A stretch of DNA of 64,000 nucleotides from Nonomuraea sp. NBC_00507 (GCF_036013525.1 NZ_CP107853.1:6138001-6202000), one strand, 5' to 3'. Shown: positions 42,546 through 53,735, counted from the first letter of the stretch. The notes: a model not told the origin generated them from the letters alone. Made by a program: numbers and translations.

Positions 42546-43904
42546 ATGTTACAACGCATCCGTGTCGCCGCCCTCGCCGTCATAGTCGGCGCGGGGGCCC
42601 TGGTAGCCCTCGCACCGACCGCCGCGACGGCGGCCCCGGCACCCATCCTCACTCCCGTGGGCATCAGTCCCAGCCCGCCGATCGACGTCACCAAGGGCGC
42701 GGTCACGGCGACGTTCAGCTTCCTCACCAAGAACGCGGGGAAGGCGGAGCTCATGCTCAAGCCGCCCGGCGAGGTGAGCGTCGAGTCGCCCGTCACGCTG
42801 ACGCCGTCCCCGCACGGCACCTGGACGAAGTGGACCGGCACCAAGTCCTTCGACTCCGCGAACGCCGGCAAGTGGAGCTGGCGCGCCCTCGCCCAGGGCG
42901 ATGGCGACGCCTCCCGCAGCGGCACGTTCGAGGTCGTCGTCAAGAAGGTGCTCGACACCAAGATCGTCGACTTCGACGCCCGCCCGGACCTCGTCGACCG
43001 GGGTGACCTGATCAAGGTCTCCGGCCGGCTCCTGGCCGACGGCGAGGGCTACCCCGGTCAGAGCGTCTCGATCACCTTCCGCGAGCGCGGCTCCGACACC
43101 TACCGCGAGGTCACCAAGGTGACGACCGGCCGCGGCGGATGGTTCGGCGCCACCGTGCGGGCCAACGCCACCGGCTGGTGGCGGGCCGAGTTCGCGGGCA
43201 CGTCGGCGGCCAAGCCCTCCGTCAGCGACGCCGACCGGGTCGACGTCAAGCGCCGCAACCTCGGTAGCAAGATCGTCGGCTTCGACGCCAGGCCCGAGCC
43301 CGTGGACAAGGGCGACAAGCTCTCCTTCACCGGCGCCCTGCTGGTCGAGGGCCGCGGCGGCGTGGCCGGCGAGCGCGTGTCGATCTTCTTCAAGGCCGGC
43401 GGCTCGTCCAGGTGGGAGTACGTCACCAGTGACGTGACCGGCCGCCACGGCCGCTTCTGGGCCTCCGCCGAGGCAGCCACCTCCGGCTGGTGGCGCGCCG
43501 AGTACGCGGGCACACGCGGCGTCAACGGCTCGGTCAGCGCGGGCGACTGGGTCACGGTCGAGCAGCCCGCCCCGCCGCCCGTGGAGAAGGCGGACACGCG
43601 GCTGTTCAAGTTCAACGCCTATCCTGAGCCGATCAAGCGCGGTAGGTACCTGAAGTTCACGGGCAAGCTGCAGATCGACGACGAGGGGTCCTGGGAGGGC
43701 TACTCGGGCAAGGTGGCGCTGTTCTTCAAGCCGCTCAAGTCGAAGAAGTGGCAGTACGTGAAGTCGTTCTGGTCCAGCGACAGCGGGCGGCTTTACACCA
43801 AGGTCAAGGCCTGGAACTCCGGGCACTGGAGGTTCGTGTTCGGCGGTGACGAGGACACCTACGGCTCCAGCAGCCGCAAGGACTATGTCCGCGTGAAGCG
43901 CTGA
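42546..43904 (+). CDS. Secreted protein with three ~100-residue beta repeats
   Basis: A 452-residue exported protein with no recognised enzyme motif. The signal peptide runs to about residue 30 (RIRVAALAVIVGAGALVALA, then PTAATAAPAP). After a first Ig-like segment (residues 35-140) come three homologous units near 140-240, 240-345 and 355-452. Each starts with a pattern such as KIVDFDARP or KIVGFDARPEPVDKGD, has a VSI or VAL-FF central strand and ends with TSGWWRAEYAGT or its equivalent. The repeats look like beta-sandwich modules common in secreted Streptosporangiales proteins. A cell-surface or binding role is likely; no ligand is known. ATG 42546 follows AAAGGAA. Confidence 0.75.
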   Translation: MLQRIRVAALAVIVGAGALVALAPTAATAAPAPILTPVGISPSPPIDVTKGAVTATFSFLTKNAGKAELMLKPPGEVSVESPVTLTPSPHGTWTKWTGTKSFDSANAGKWSWRALAQGDGDASRSGTFEVVVKKVLDTKIVDFDARPDLVDRGDLIKVSGRLLADGEGYPGQSVSITFRERGSDTYREVTKVTTGRGGWFGATVRANATGWWRAEFAGTSAAKPSVSDADRVDVKRRNLGSKIVGFDARPEPVDKGDKLSFTGALLVEGRGGVAGERVSIFFKAGGSSRWEYVTSDVTGRHGRFWASAEAATSGWWRAEYAGTRGVNGSVSAGDWVTVEQPAPPPVEKADTRLFKFNAYPEPIKRGRYLKFTGKLQIDDEGSWEGYSGKVALFFKPLKSKKWQYVKSFWSSDSGRLYTKVKAWNSGHWRFVFGGDEDTYGSSSRKDYVRVKR

Positions 43905-43917
43905 AAGTCATGAAATG

Positions 43918-43956
43918 AGCTGAGGCCCGGGGCACACCACCCCGGGCCTCAGCTTT
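43918..43956. terminator. Strong intrinsic terminator, bidirectional
   Basis: AGCTGAGGCCCGGGG (43918-43932) and CCCCGGGCCTCAGCT (43940-43954) form a perfect 15-bp stem with a 7-base loop, followed by TTT. It lies between convergent stop codons of the repeat protein (43904) and the coiled-coil protein (43964). Confidence 0.9.
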
Positions 43957-43963
43957 GCCCGGC

Positions 43964-44617
43964 TTAGTTGACCTGCTGGTCGGGCAGCTTGCTCTCGATG
44001 CGGACCAGGATGGTCTTGATGTCGGCGATCTCGCCATCGACGGCGTTGAACCGCTTGTCCACCGCGTTGAACCGCTTGTCCACCGCGTCGAACTGCTTGT
44101 CCACGGCGTTGAACCGCTCGTCCACGGACTTGAACCGCTGGTTCACCTCGCGGGCCTGCTTCTCGATGAGCGCTTCGAGGTGCTGGAACCGCCCATCGTG
44201 CTGGTCCAGCCGGACGTTGACCTTGTCGAGCCGCAACTCGACTCTCGAGATGTCGCCGTCGACTCGATCCAGCCTCGACGCTGTTGCCGTCGTCAAGCCG
44301 TCGATCCGCCGACTCATGTCGCGGATCTCCTCATCGACGGTGCTGAAGCCTTCGCTCATCCGCTGATCGACATCGTTGAACCCCTTGCTCATCCGCTGAT
44401 CGACATCGCTGAAACCCTTGCTCATCTGCGTCGTGATTTCGGCTGCCTTTTCGTCGATCTTGGCGAGGATGTTCTGCCCGACGAGGCTGACACGGTTGTG
44501 GAGCCCGTCGAAGCGTTCGGCGATGCTGTTGCCAGGCACGCCACTAACAGTAGCCTTCTCCAGCGCTGCGACTCGGACATCGAGCTCACGACACTTGGCT
44601 CGGAGATCGAACATCAT
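43964..44617 (-). CDS. Coiled-coil repeat protein (217 aa)
   Basis: An almost entirely helical, charged protein without membrane segments; no family is assigned. Two kinds of tandem repeat are visible: three 11-residue units (MSKGFSDVDQR, MSKGFNDVDQR, MSEGFSTVDEE) around residues 65-97, and four to five 7-residue units (FKSVDER, FNAVDKQ, FDAVDKR, FNAVDKR, FNAVDKR) around 165-200. Heptad and hendecad spacing supports a long coiled coil, resembling apolipoprotein-like or phage-fibre-like helices. AAAAGGAG upstream of ATG 44617 is an excellent ribosome binding site, so the gene is probably expressed well. Neighbours give no hint of function. Confidence 0.7.
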   Translation of the reverse strand: MMFDLRAKCRELDVRVAALEKATVSGVPGNSIAERFDGLHNRVSLVGQNILAKIDEKAAEITTQMSKGFSDVDQRMSKGFNDVDQRMSEGFSTVDEEIRDMSRRIDGLTTATASRLDRVDGDISRVELRLDKVNVRLDQHDGRFQHLEALIEKQAREVNQRFKSVDERFNAVDKQFDAVDKRFNAVDKRFNAVDGEIADIKTILVRIESKLPDQQVN

Positions 44618-44722
44618 CGGGTGTGCTCCTTTTCGAGCGGAGGGAGACAGAAAGCCGCGCGGCGCATCAGGAAAGTTACCCTCCGTACATGATCGACCGC
44701 AGCCCGAACCCGAAAGCCCGTC

Positions 44723-45577
44723 CTATTCCGCGCGCCGGAACTCCGCGATCCCGATCCCCAGCAGCACGGCACCCAGCGCCGCCACGACCCCCAGCTCCAG
44801 CGGCACCGGCACCTGGTAGCCGAACCACTGCACCCCCGGGTTGAGCATCGCGTTCACCTGCGGCGGCACGTCCAGATGGGCGAAGACCGCCTGCCTCATC
44901 GGATCCACCGCGTACGTCATCGGATTGACCACGGTCAGCACGTGCAGCCACGAGGGCAGGTTCGCCAGCGGGAACATCGCCCCCGACAGGAACATCATCG
45001 GCATGATCGCCATCTGCATCAGCCCGAAGAAGGTCTGCATGTTCTTCATCCGCGCGGCCAGCATCACCCCGAAGGCCGTGATCGTGAACGCCGCCAGGAA
45101 CATCTCGGCCAGCAGCGTCACCATCAGCACGGGCGAGTAGGGCACCCCCACCAGCCCCGCCATGGCGAGGATGATGATGCCCTGCGCGGTGGCGACGAGC
45201 GCGCCGCCCAGGCACTTGCCGACCACGATCGCCCCGCGGGAGACCGGTGCGACCAGCATCTCCCGCAGGAAGCCGAACTCGCGGTCCCACACGATGGACC
45301 CGGCCGAGAACATGCCCGTCATGATCACGGTCATCGAGATCATGCCGGGATACATGAACGTCCGGAAGTCGATCCCAGGGATCGAGCCCTGCACCAGCGA
45401 CCCCAGCCCCGTGCCCATGACGAACAGCCACAGCACGGGCTGCACCAGCATCGAGAGCATACGGGTGCGGTCGTTGACGAAGCGCAGGATCTCCCGGTGG
45501 AGAACGATCTTGATAGCCCGCAGGTCGTGCCCGGCACTGCGCGCGGGCACCCGGACGCTTATCGCCTCAGTAGCCAT
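44723..45577 (-). CDS. ABC-2 type exporter permease
   Basis: A 284-residue membrane protein of the ABC-2 (DrrB/NodJ-like) class. It has a cytoplasmic N-terminus (AIKIVLHREILRFVNDRTRM), six hydrophobic segments and the typical VWDREFGFLREMLVAPVSRG motif of drug-export permeases in the first cytoplasmic loop. The start lies 4 bases after the ATPase gene, so the two form one exporter. Together with a PadR regulator at the head of the operon, a role in exporting a toxic or signalling compound is likely. The substrate cannot be read. Confidence 0.9.
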   Translation of the reverse strand: MATEAISVRVPARSAGHDLRAIKIVLHREILRFVNDRTRMLSMLVQPVLWLFVMGTGLGSLVQGSIPGIDFRTFMYPGMISMTVIMTGMFSAGSIVWDREFGFLREMLVAPVSRGAIVVGKCLGGALVATAQGIIILAMAGLVGVPYSPVLMVTLLAEMFLAAFTITAFGVMLAARMKNMQTFFGLMQMAIMPMMFLSGAMFPLANLPSWLHVLTVVNPMTYAVDPMRQAVFAHLDVPPQVNAMLNPGVQWFGYQVPVPLELGVVAALGAVLLGIGIAEFRRAE

Positions 45578-45581
45578 GACG

Positions 45582-46559
45582 TCATCGCCTCGCCATCGCG
45601 CGCATGAAGGCCATGTTGCCGTCGCCCGCCTCGGCGTCGCGGATCGTGGAGCCGGTGTACGACATGAACACGTCGTCCAGGGACGGCCGCGCCACGCTCA
45701 CCGCCTTGATCGGCATGCCGAGCTCCGCGAACAGCCTGGGCACGAACTCCTCGCCCGACGCGACCGCGAACGTCACCGCCCCCTCGCGCACGGCCGCCTC
45801 CAGCCCGAACTGCTCCCGCAACGCCTCGATGGCCTTGGCATCATCGAGGGTGTGGATCTGCACGCGGTCCTTGCCGACGCTGGCCTTCAGCGCCTCAGGC
45901 GAGTCGATCACCACGACCTCGCCGTGGTCGATGATGGCGATCCTGTCGCAGTACTCGGCCTCGTCCATGTAGTGCGTGGTCATGAAGATGGTGATGTCCT
46001 CGGTGAGGCGCAGCTGGTTGATGTACCCCCAGATGGCCGAGCGGGTCTGCGGGTCCAGGCCGACGGTCGGCTCGTCCAGGAACAGCACCCGCGGGGAGTG
46101 CAGCAGGCCGCGGGCGATCTCCAGCCGGCGCTTCATGCCGCCGGAGAAGGTCATGACCTTGGCGTCCTTGCGGTCCCACAGCGCGACCATCTCCATCACC
46201 TGGCGGATGCGGTCGCCGACGACGTCCTTCGGCACGCCGTACAGCTCGGCGTGGAAACGCAGGTTCTGCTCGGCGCTCAGGTAGCCGTCGAGGGTGGGGT
46301 CCTGGAAGACGAGGCCGATGTTCCTGCGTACCTCGTCACGCTCGCGCACCACGTCGTGCCCGGCCACGGTGGCGCTGCCGCCGGTGGGGTTGACCAGGGT
46401 GCAGAGCATGCTGATGGTGGTGGTCTTGCCGGCGCCGTTCGGGCCGAGGAAGCCGAACACCTCACCGGGACGCACCTCGAAGTCGACGCCCTTGACGGCC
46501 TCGACCTTCCCGTACGTCTTCCTCAGGCCCCGTACGGCGACGGCCGGTTCGCCGCTCAT
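45582..46559 (-). CDS. ABC exporter ATP-binding protein (DrrA-like)
   Basis: A 325-residue ATPase: Walker A GPNGAGKTTTISML, Q loop VFQDPTLDGYLSAEQN, signature FSGGMKRRLEIARGL, Walker B VLFLDEPTVGLDP and H loop TTHYMDEAEYCD. The C-terminal extension (about residues 230-325), with PSLDDVFMSYTG, is characteristic of daunorubicin-resistance-type exporters. ATG 46559 overlaps the stop codon of the PadR gene by one base; a longer open frame through padR is not coding. It drives the adjacent ABC-2 permease. Regulator, ATPase and permease form a single operon. Confidence 0.93.
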   Translation of the reverse strand: MSGEPAVAVRGLRKTYGKVEAVKGVDFEVRPGEVFGFLGPNGAGKTTTISMLCTLVNPTGGSATVAGHDVVRERDEVRRNIGLVFQDPTLDGYLSAEQNLRFHAELYGVPKDVVGDRIRQVMEMVALWDRKDAKVMTFSGGMKRRLEIARGLLHSPRVLFLDEPTVGLDPQTRSAIWGYINQLRLTEDITIFMTTHYMDEAEYCDRIAIIDHGEVVVIDSPEALKASVGKDRVQIHTLDDAKAIEALREQFGLEAAVREGAVTFAVASGEEFVPRLFAELGMPIKAVSVARPSLDDVFMSYTGSTIRDAEAGDGNMAFMRAMARR

Positions 46560-47212
46560 CAGTCCTCCGCCAGAATCTGGAAAACGGCTTTGCGGGTCTT
46601 CTTGATCAACTGTTTGGCCTCCTCCACCTGCCGGTCCCCGGCCGTGCGCACCAGATGGGCGAAGGCCTCGTTGAGCTGGGCCCACAGCAGGCGCAGCTCG
46701 TGGCGGTCGTCCGAAACCGACCTCGCGACCTCCTCCCACGGCGCCTCCTCGGCGTGCCGGGCGGCCTGCTCGCGGCCCTCCTCCGTCAGCTGGTACGTGC
46801 GGCTGCCGCCCGACTCGTTCGCCGTCACCAGCCCCTCGTCCTCCAGCTGCTGGAGCGCCGGGTAGACCGAGCCGGGGCTGGGGCGCCACACGCCGCGGCT
46901 CCGTTGCTCGATGTCCTGGATCATCTGGTAGCCGTTCTGCGGCCCCTCCAGGAGCAGGGCCAGCAGGGCCGCCCGGACGTCGCCGCGGCGTACGCGCGGA
47001 GCGGGCGCCTCCCAGTGGATCATCGCGCCGAACTCCGGCGCAGGCGGTGCGAACGGGTGGTCAGGCCCGAACGCCGCCCGCCGTAACCTCTCCGGGCCGG
47101 GCGGTGGGCCCGGTGGGCCCGGTGGGCCCGGCGGGCCCGGCGGGCCCGGCGGGAACGGGGGAGTGGGAGGGGCAGGGGGCGGCGGGGCGTCCCAGAAATC
47201 TGGATCTCGCAT
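46559..47212 (-). CDS. PadR family regulator with a collagen-like N-terminal extension
   Basis: A 217-residue regulator. Residues 75-155 are the PadR winged helix (DVRAALLALLLEGPQNGYQM, then SPGSVYPALQQLEDEGLV and SGGSRTYQLTEEGREQA). Residues 155-217 are the dimerising C-terminal helix. Unusually, residues 8-45 are Pro-rich, with five or so GPP triplets in a row, encoded by 9-bp repeats. PadR repressors control exporters or phenolic stress genes; here it heads the exporter operon and probably represses it through the inverted repeat at 47221-47261. ATG 47212 follows GGAGG; the extension to 47224 would overlap that site. Confidence 0.9.
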   Translation of the reverse strand: MRDPDFWDAPPPPAPPTPPFPPGPPGPPGPPGPPGPPPGPERLRRAAFGPDHPFAPPAPEFGAMIHWEAPAPRVRRGDVRAALLALLLEGPQNGYQMIQDIEQRSRGVWRPSPGSVYPALQQLEDEGLVTANESGGSRTYQLTEEGREQAARHAEEAPWEEVARSVSDDRHELRLLWAQLNEAFAHLVRTAGDRQVEEAKQLIKKTRKAVFQILAED

Positions 47213-47220
47213 GACGTCCT

Positions 47221-47261
47221 CCAACTATCGAGATACCGTGACGATATATCTAGATAGTTGG
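47221..47261. promoter_or_regulatory. Operator of the PadR-exporter operon
   Basis: CCAACTATC (47221-47229) and GATAGTTGG (47253-47261) are perfect 9-bp inverted arms 23 bases apart, enclosing GATATATC (47243-47250) and TATCTAGATA (47247-47256), both palindromic. The block is AT-rich and directly upstream of padR, fitting autoregulation. Confidence 0.6.
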
Positions 47262-47294
47262 GCCAACAAGGCCTTTATGGACGAAGCAGATGAG

Positions 47295-47894
47295 TTAGCG
47301 TTCGCTAACAACGGCGGCGATCGCCGCCTTCGCCATCGCGTGCAGCAGCGGCCGCATGTCCCGGCCCGGCAGCTCGCCCGCGCTGTGCGGGGTCGAGTTG
47401 AGCAGGCCGAAGACGGCGTGGGTGGCGGCGCGCAGGCGGGCCGCCGGGCACCCGGGGTGCAGCTCGGCCAGCACGGTCACCCACTCCTCGACGTAAAGCC
47501 GCTGCAGTCGCCTGATCTGCCGCCGCTGCGGCTCGGGCACGTTGCTCAGCTCCCTGTCGTGCACGGTGATCAGCGCCGGCTGCTCGATGGAGAACGTGAT
47601 CTGCACGTTGAGCAATGCGTCGAGGGCCTGCCGCGGGTCCGGGGCGGACGTGGCGACCGCGACGGCCGACTCGCGCAGCCGCGAGCTGATGTCCAGGAGC
47701 ATCTCGGCGAGCAACGCGTCCTTGCCCCTGAAGTGCCGGTAGAGGGCCGGACCCGAGACGCCCACCGCGCCGCCGATGTCCTCGATCGAGACGCCGTGGA
47801 AGCCGCGTGCCGCGAACAGCCGGGCGGCCGCGTCCAGGATCTCCGCGCGCCTGTTGCGCCGAGGGCGGGTAGAGGTGGTGGGAGCCGTGGTCAC
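47295..47894 (-). CDS. TetR family regulator of the acyl-CoA operon
   Basis: A 199-residue TetR repressor. Residues 14-60 are the helix-turn-helix (RAEILDAAARLFAARGFHGV, then SIEDIGGAVGVSGPALYRHF and RGKDALLAEML). The C-terminal ligand domain has HDRELSNVPEPQRRQIRRLQ, seen in regulators of fatty acid and branched-chain acyl-CoA degradation such as KstR2/AccR-type proteins. It is divergent from the carboxylase operon, 61 bp away, and its ligand is probably an acyl-CoA from that pathway. The ligand is inferred from context. ATG 47894. Confidence 0.88.
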   Translation of the reverse strand: MTTAPTTSTRPRRNRRAEILDAAARLFAARGFHGVSIEDIGGAVGVSGPALYRHFRGKDALLAEMLLDISSRLRESAVAVATSAPDPRQALDALLNVQITFSIEQPALITVHDRELSNVPEPQRRQIRRLQRLYVEEWVTVLAELHPGCPAARLRAATHAVFGLLNSTPHSAGELPGRDMRPLLHAMAKAAIAAVVSER

Positions 47895-47916
47895 GTCTCA
47901 CATACTAGACGGCTAC

Positions 47917-47932
47917 GTTAATGATGACTAAC
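47917..47932. promoter_or_regulatory. Possible operator between the TetR gene and the carboxylase operon
   Basis: GTTA (47917-47920) and TAAC (47929-47932) are short inverted arms around ATGATGAC, in the 61-bp gap shared by the divergent genes. The spacing suits a TetR dimer, but the arms are short. Confidence 0.35.
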
Positions 47933-47955
47933 ATCCGTGCCATGAGAGGGGACTC

Positions 47956-49527
47956 ATGAGCAGCGACTGGCCGGTGCTGAAGTCGGTCGCCGACCCGGGG
48001 AGCGAGGCGTACAAACACAACGCCGAGCTCAACGAGCGGCTCGCCGCCGAGCTGCTCGAACGCCTCGCCGTCGCCGCGCTCGGCGGCCCCGAGCGGTCCC
48101 GGCAGCGGCATGTCGAGCGCGGCAAGCTGCTGCCGCGCGACCGCGTCGACGGCCTGCTGGACCCGGGCTCCCGCTTCCTGGAGCTGTCGCCGCTGGCCGC
48201 GAACGGCCTCTACGACGACCAGGCGCCCGCCGCCGGGATCATCACCGGGGTCGGCCGGGTCTCCGGCCGCGAATGTGTGATCGTCGCCAACGACGCCACC
48301 GTCAAGGGAGGCACCTACTACCCGATCACCGTCAAGAAGCACCTGCGCGCGCAGGAGGTGGCCCTGCACAACCACCTGCCGTGCGTGTATCTCGTGGACT
48401 CCGGTGGAGCGTTCCTGCCCAAGCAGGATGAGGTGTTCCCGGACCGCGAGCACTTCGGGCGCATCTTCTACAACCAGGCCACGATGTCGGCTCGCGGCAT
48501 CCCGCAGATCGCCGCGGTGCTCGGCTCCTGCACGGCGGGCGGCGCGTACGTGCCCGCGATGAGCGACGAGGCCGTCATCGTGCGCGGCCAGGGCACGATC
48601 TTCCTGGGCGGCCCGCCGCTGGTGAAGGCGGCCACCGGCGAGGAGGTCACGGCCGAGGAGCTAGGCGGCGGCGACCTGCACGCGCGGGTCAGCGGCGTCA
48701 CCGACCACCTGGCCGAGGACGACGCCCACGCCCTCGCCATCGTCCGCGACATCGTCTCCACGCTGGCCCCGCGCCCCCCTCGGCCGTGGGAGACGATCGC
48801 GCCGGAGCCTCCCCGGCACGACCCGCGCGACCTGTACGGGATCGTTCCCGGCGACACGCGGCAGCCGTACGACGTGCGCGAGGTGATCGCCAGGATCGTG
48901 GACGGCTCGCGTTTCCTGGAGTTCAAGGCGGAGTACGGCTCGACGCTCGTGACCGGGTTCGCCCACGTTCACGGCCACCCGGTGGGGATCGTGGCGAACA
49001 ACGGCATCCTGTTCAGCGAGTCCGCCATGAAGGGCGCGCACTTCATCGAGTTGTGCGACCAGCGCCGCATCCCCCTGGTCTTCCTGCAGAACATCAGCGG
49101 GTTCATGGTCGGCAAGGCGTACGAGGCGGGCGGCATCGCCAAGCACGGCGCCAAGATGGTCACGGCCGTGTCCTGCGCGCGAGTGCCCAAGTTCACGATC
49201 GTGATCGGCGGGTCGTTCGGGGCCGGGAACTATGCGATGGCCGGGCGGGCGTACGCGCCCAGGTTCCTGTGGATGTGGCCGAACGCCCGCATCTCGGTCA
49301 TGGGCGGAGAGCAGGCCGCGAACGTCCTCACCACTGTCGGCAACGCCGACGCCGATGCGATCAGGGCCCAGTACGAGCACCAGGGGAACCCGTACTACTC
49401 CACGGCCAGGCTCTGGGACGACGGCGTGATCGACCCGCTCGACACCCGCACCGTTCTCGGCCTGGCGCTGTCCGCCGCGGCCAACGCCCCGCTCGAGCCC
49501 GCAGGCTACGGCATCTTTCGGATGTGA
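47956..49527 (+). CDS. Acyl-CoA carboxylase beta subunit (methylcrotonyl-CoA carboxylase type)
   Basis: A 523-residue carboxyltransferase. It has [20 protein letters not shown] at the start, the CoA-binding region [35 protein letters not shown], then [20 protein letters not shown] and [15 protein letters not shown] in the C-terminal half. The sequence [19 protein letters not shown] is typical of methylcrotonyl-CoA carboxylase (LiuB) and geranyl-CoA carboxylase rather than propionyl-CoA carboxylase. It moves CO2 from biotin to methylcrotonyl-CoA in leucine breakdown. GAGGGG precedes ATG 47956. It begins the operon with the alpha subunit, HMG-CoA lyase and an acyl-CoA dehydrogenase. Confidence 0.9.
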   Translation: MSSDWPVLKSVADPGSEAYKHNAELNERLAAELLERLAVAALGGPERSRQRHVERGKLLPRDRVDGLLDPGSRFLELSPLAANGLYDDQAPAAGIITGVGRVSGRECVIVANDATVKGGTYYPITVKKHLRAQEVALHNHLPCVYLVDSGGAFLPKQDEVFPDREHFGRIFYNQATMSARGIPQIAAVLGSCTAGGAYVPAMSDEAVIVRGQGTIFLGGPPLVKAATGEEVTAEELGGGDLHARVSGVTDHLAEDDAHALAIVRDIVSTLAPRPPRPWETIAPEPPRHDPRDLYGIVPGDTRQPYDVREVIARIVDGSRFLEFKAEYGSTLVTGFAHVHGHPVGIVANNGILFSESAMKGAHFIELCDQRRIPLVFLQNISGFMVGKAYEAGGIAKHGAKMVTAVSCARVPKFTIVIGGSFGAGNYAMAGRAYAPRFLWMWPNARISVMGGEQAANVLTTVGNADADAIRAQYEHQGNPYYSTARLWDDGVIDPLDTRTVLGLALSAAANAPLEPAGYGIFRM

Positions 49528-49538
49528 CGGATGTGACC

Positions 49539-51661
<2,123 letters not shown>

Positions 51662-51662
<1 letters not shown>

Positions 51663-52564
51663 TGCCGTACCCGATGGAAGGCCTTCCGCAGCAGGTCACG
51701 ATCTACGAGGTCGGGCCGCGCGACGGGCTGCAGAACGAGTCCGCGGTCGTGCCCGTCGAGGTCAAGGCCGAGTTCATCGACCGGCTCGCGGACGCGGGGC
51801 ACAAGGTGATCGAGGCGACCAGCTTCGTGCACCCGAAGTGGGTGCCGCAGCTGGCCGACTCCGACGAGCTGCTCACCAGGCTGCACCGTAGGCCGGGCGT
51901 GCGCTACCCGGTGCTGGTCCCGAACCTGCGCGGCCTGGACCGGGCGCTCGACCGGGGCGTGGACGAGATCGCGATCTTCGCCAGCGCCACCGAGACGTTC
52001 GCGGCCAAGAACCTCAACCGGAGCCTGGAGAGCCAGTTCGAGATGTTCGAGCCGGTCGTCGCCAGGGCGGTGGACAACGGGGTCAAGGTGCGGGCGTACG
52101 TGTCGATGTGCTTCGGCGACCCCTGGGAGGGGCCGACGCCGATCTCTCAGGTGGTCACGGTCGGCGAGCGGCTGCTCGGACTCGGCTGCTACGAGCTGTC
52201 GCTCGGCGACACCATCGGCGTCGGCACGCCCGGCCACGTGACGGCGCTGATCAAGGCGTTCCGCCGGCCGGACCGGCTCGCCGTGCACTTCCATGACACC
52301 TACGGCCAGGCGCTCGCCAACACGCTGGCCGCGCTGCGGGCGGGCGTGACCACCGTGGACGCCTCCACGGGCGGCATCGGCGGCTGCCCATACGCCGAGT
52401 CCGCCACCGGCAACCTCGCCACCGAAGATCTCGTGTGGATGCTGCGCGGACTCGGCATCGAGACCGGGTTGGACTTGGGCAAGCTCGTCGCCACCAGCAC
52501 TTGGCTGGCGGAGCTGCTCGGCCGGCCCAGCCCATCCCGCGTCGTGCAGGCCCTGTCCAAATAG
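51662..52564 (+). CDS. Hydroxymethylglutaryl-CoA lyase
   Basis: A 300-residue HMG-CoA lyase, cleaving HMG-CoA to acetoacetate and acetyl-CoA, the last step of leucine degradation. The N-terminus has IYEVGPRDGLQNESAVVPVE with the catalytic-type RDG; EATSFVHPKWVPQLADSDEL follows. The metal-binding HFHDTYGQALANTL and the active-site loop GGIGGCPYAESATGN with its Cys are intact. ATG 51662 overlaps the carboxylase stop (TGATG), showing coupling. The extreme 3' end, encoding ALSK, is tandemly duplicated into the following spacer. Confidence 0.93.
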
Positions 52565-52594
52565 GCCCTGTCGAAATAAGCGCTGTCGAAAGGC
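52550..52594 (+). repeat. Three 15-bp tandem repeats spanning the HMG-CoA lyase stop codon
   Basis: Units GCCCTGTCCAAATAG (52550-52564), GCCCTGTCGAAATAA (52565-52579) and GCGCTGTCGAAAGGC (52580-52594) lie head to tail. Read in the lyase frame they give ALSK-stop, ALSK-stop, ALSKG. The third copy carries GAAAGG, the ribosome binding site of the acyl-CoA dehydrogenase at 52599. Confidence 0.85.
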
Positions 52595-52598
52595 TGAC

Positions 52599-53735
52599 AT
52601 GCTCAAGGACGAGTACGAAGAGCTGCGCAAGACGGTCGAGGCGTTCGCCCGCGACGTGGTGGCGCCCGTGATCGGCGACTATTACGAGCGCGAGGAGTTC
52701 CCGTACGACATCGTGCGTCAGATGGGCGCGATGGGTCTGTTCGGCCTGCCGTTCCCCGAGGAGTACGGCGGGATGGGCGGCGACTACTTCGCCCTGTGCC
52801 TGGCCTTGGAGGAGCTGGCCCGCGTCGACTCCAGCGTGTCGATCACCCTGGAGGCGGCGGTGTCGCTGGGCGCGATGCCGATCTACCGGTTCGGCACCGA
52901 GGAGCAGCGCGCACACTGGCTGCCCAGGCTCACCTCCGGCGCCGAGCTGGGCGCCTTCGGCCTGACCGAGCCGGGCGGCGGCACGGACGTGCCGGGCGGG
53001 ATGCGGACCACAGCCGTGCTGGACGGCGCGGAATGGGTGATCAACGGGACGAAGGCGTTCATCACGAACTCCGGCACTGACATCACCAGCGTCGTCGGCG
53101 TGGCCGCGCTCACCGGCGAACGGGAGATCTCCACGATCCTCGTCCCCAGCGGCACCCCGGGCTTCACCGTCTCCAAGAAGTACTCCAAGGTCGGCTGGAA
53201 CGCCTCCGACACCCGCGAGCTGTCCTTCGCCGACTGCCGCGTGCCCGCCGGGAACCTCCTCGGCGGCCGCGGCCGCGGCTACGCGCAGTTCCTCCAGATC
53301 CTGGACGAGGGCCGCATCGCGATCGCCGCGCTCAGCGTGGGACTGGCCCAGGGCTGCGTGGACGAGTGCCTGAAGCACGTCAGGGACAGGAAGGCGTTCG
53401 GCCATCCGATCGGCCACTACCAGGCCATCCAGTTCAAGATCGCCGACATGGAGGCGCGGGCCCACACCGCCCGTCTGGCCTACTACCACGCGGCCGAGCG
53501 CATGCTGGCCGGGCAGCCGTTCAAGAAGGAGGCGGCGATCGCCAAGCTGGTGGCGTCCAACGCGGCCATGGACAACTCCCGCGAGGCCACGCAGGTGTTC
53601 GGCGGGTACGGGTTCATGAATGAGTTCCCCGTCGGCCGCTTCTACCGCGACGCCAAGATCCTGGAGATCGGGGAGGGCACGAGCGAGGTCCAGCGTATGC
53701 TCATCGCCCGCCAGCTCGGCCTCGGCGACCTGTAG
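52599..53735 (+). CDS. Acyl-CoA dehydrogenase
   Basis: A 378-residue flavoenzyme that forms an alpha,beta double bond in acyl-CoA and passes electrons to ETF. It has FGLTEPGGGTDVPG and VINGTKAFITNSG (flavin and substrate contact), LDEGRIAIAALSVGLAQGC, QVFGGYGFMNEFPVGRFYRD and EIGEGTSEVQRMLIARQL. The Glu of EGTSEV (near residue 359) is at the catalytic-base position of short- and medium-chain enzymes; classical isovaleryl-CoA dehydrogenases use a different position. The operon context points to isovaleryl-CoA or another branched acyl-CoA, so the exact substrate is open. The lyase gene ends 34 bases upstream. Confidence 0.9.
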   Translation: MLKDEYEELRKTVEAFARDVVAPVIGDYYEREEFPYDIVRQMGAMGLFGLPFPEEYGGMGGDYFALCLALEELARVDSSVSITLEAAVSLGAMPIYRFGTEEQRAHWLPRLTSGAELGAFGLTEPGGGTDVPGGMRTTAVLDGAEWVINGTKAFITNSGTDITSVVGVAALTGEREISTILVPSGTPGFTVSKKYSKVGWNASDTRELSFADCRVPAGNLLGGRGRGYAQFLQILDEGRIAIAALSVGLAQGCVDECLKHVRDRKAFGHPIGHYQAIQFKIADMEARAHTARLAYYHAAERMLAGQPFKKEAAIAKLVASNAAMDNSREATQVFGGYGFMNEFPVGRFYRDAKILEIGEGTSEVQRMLIARQLGLGDL

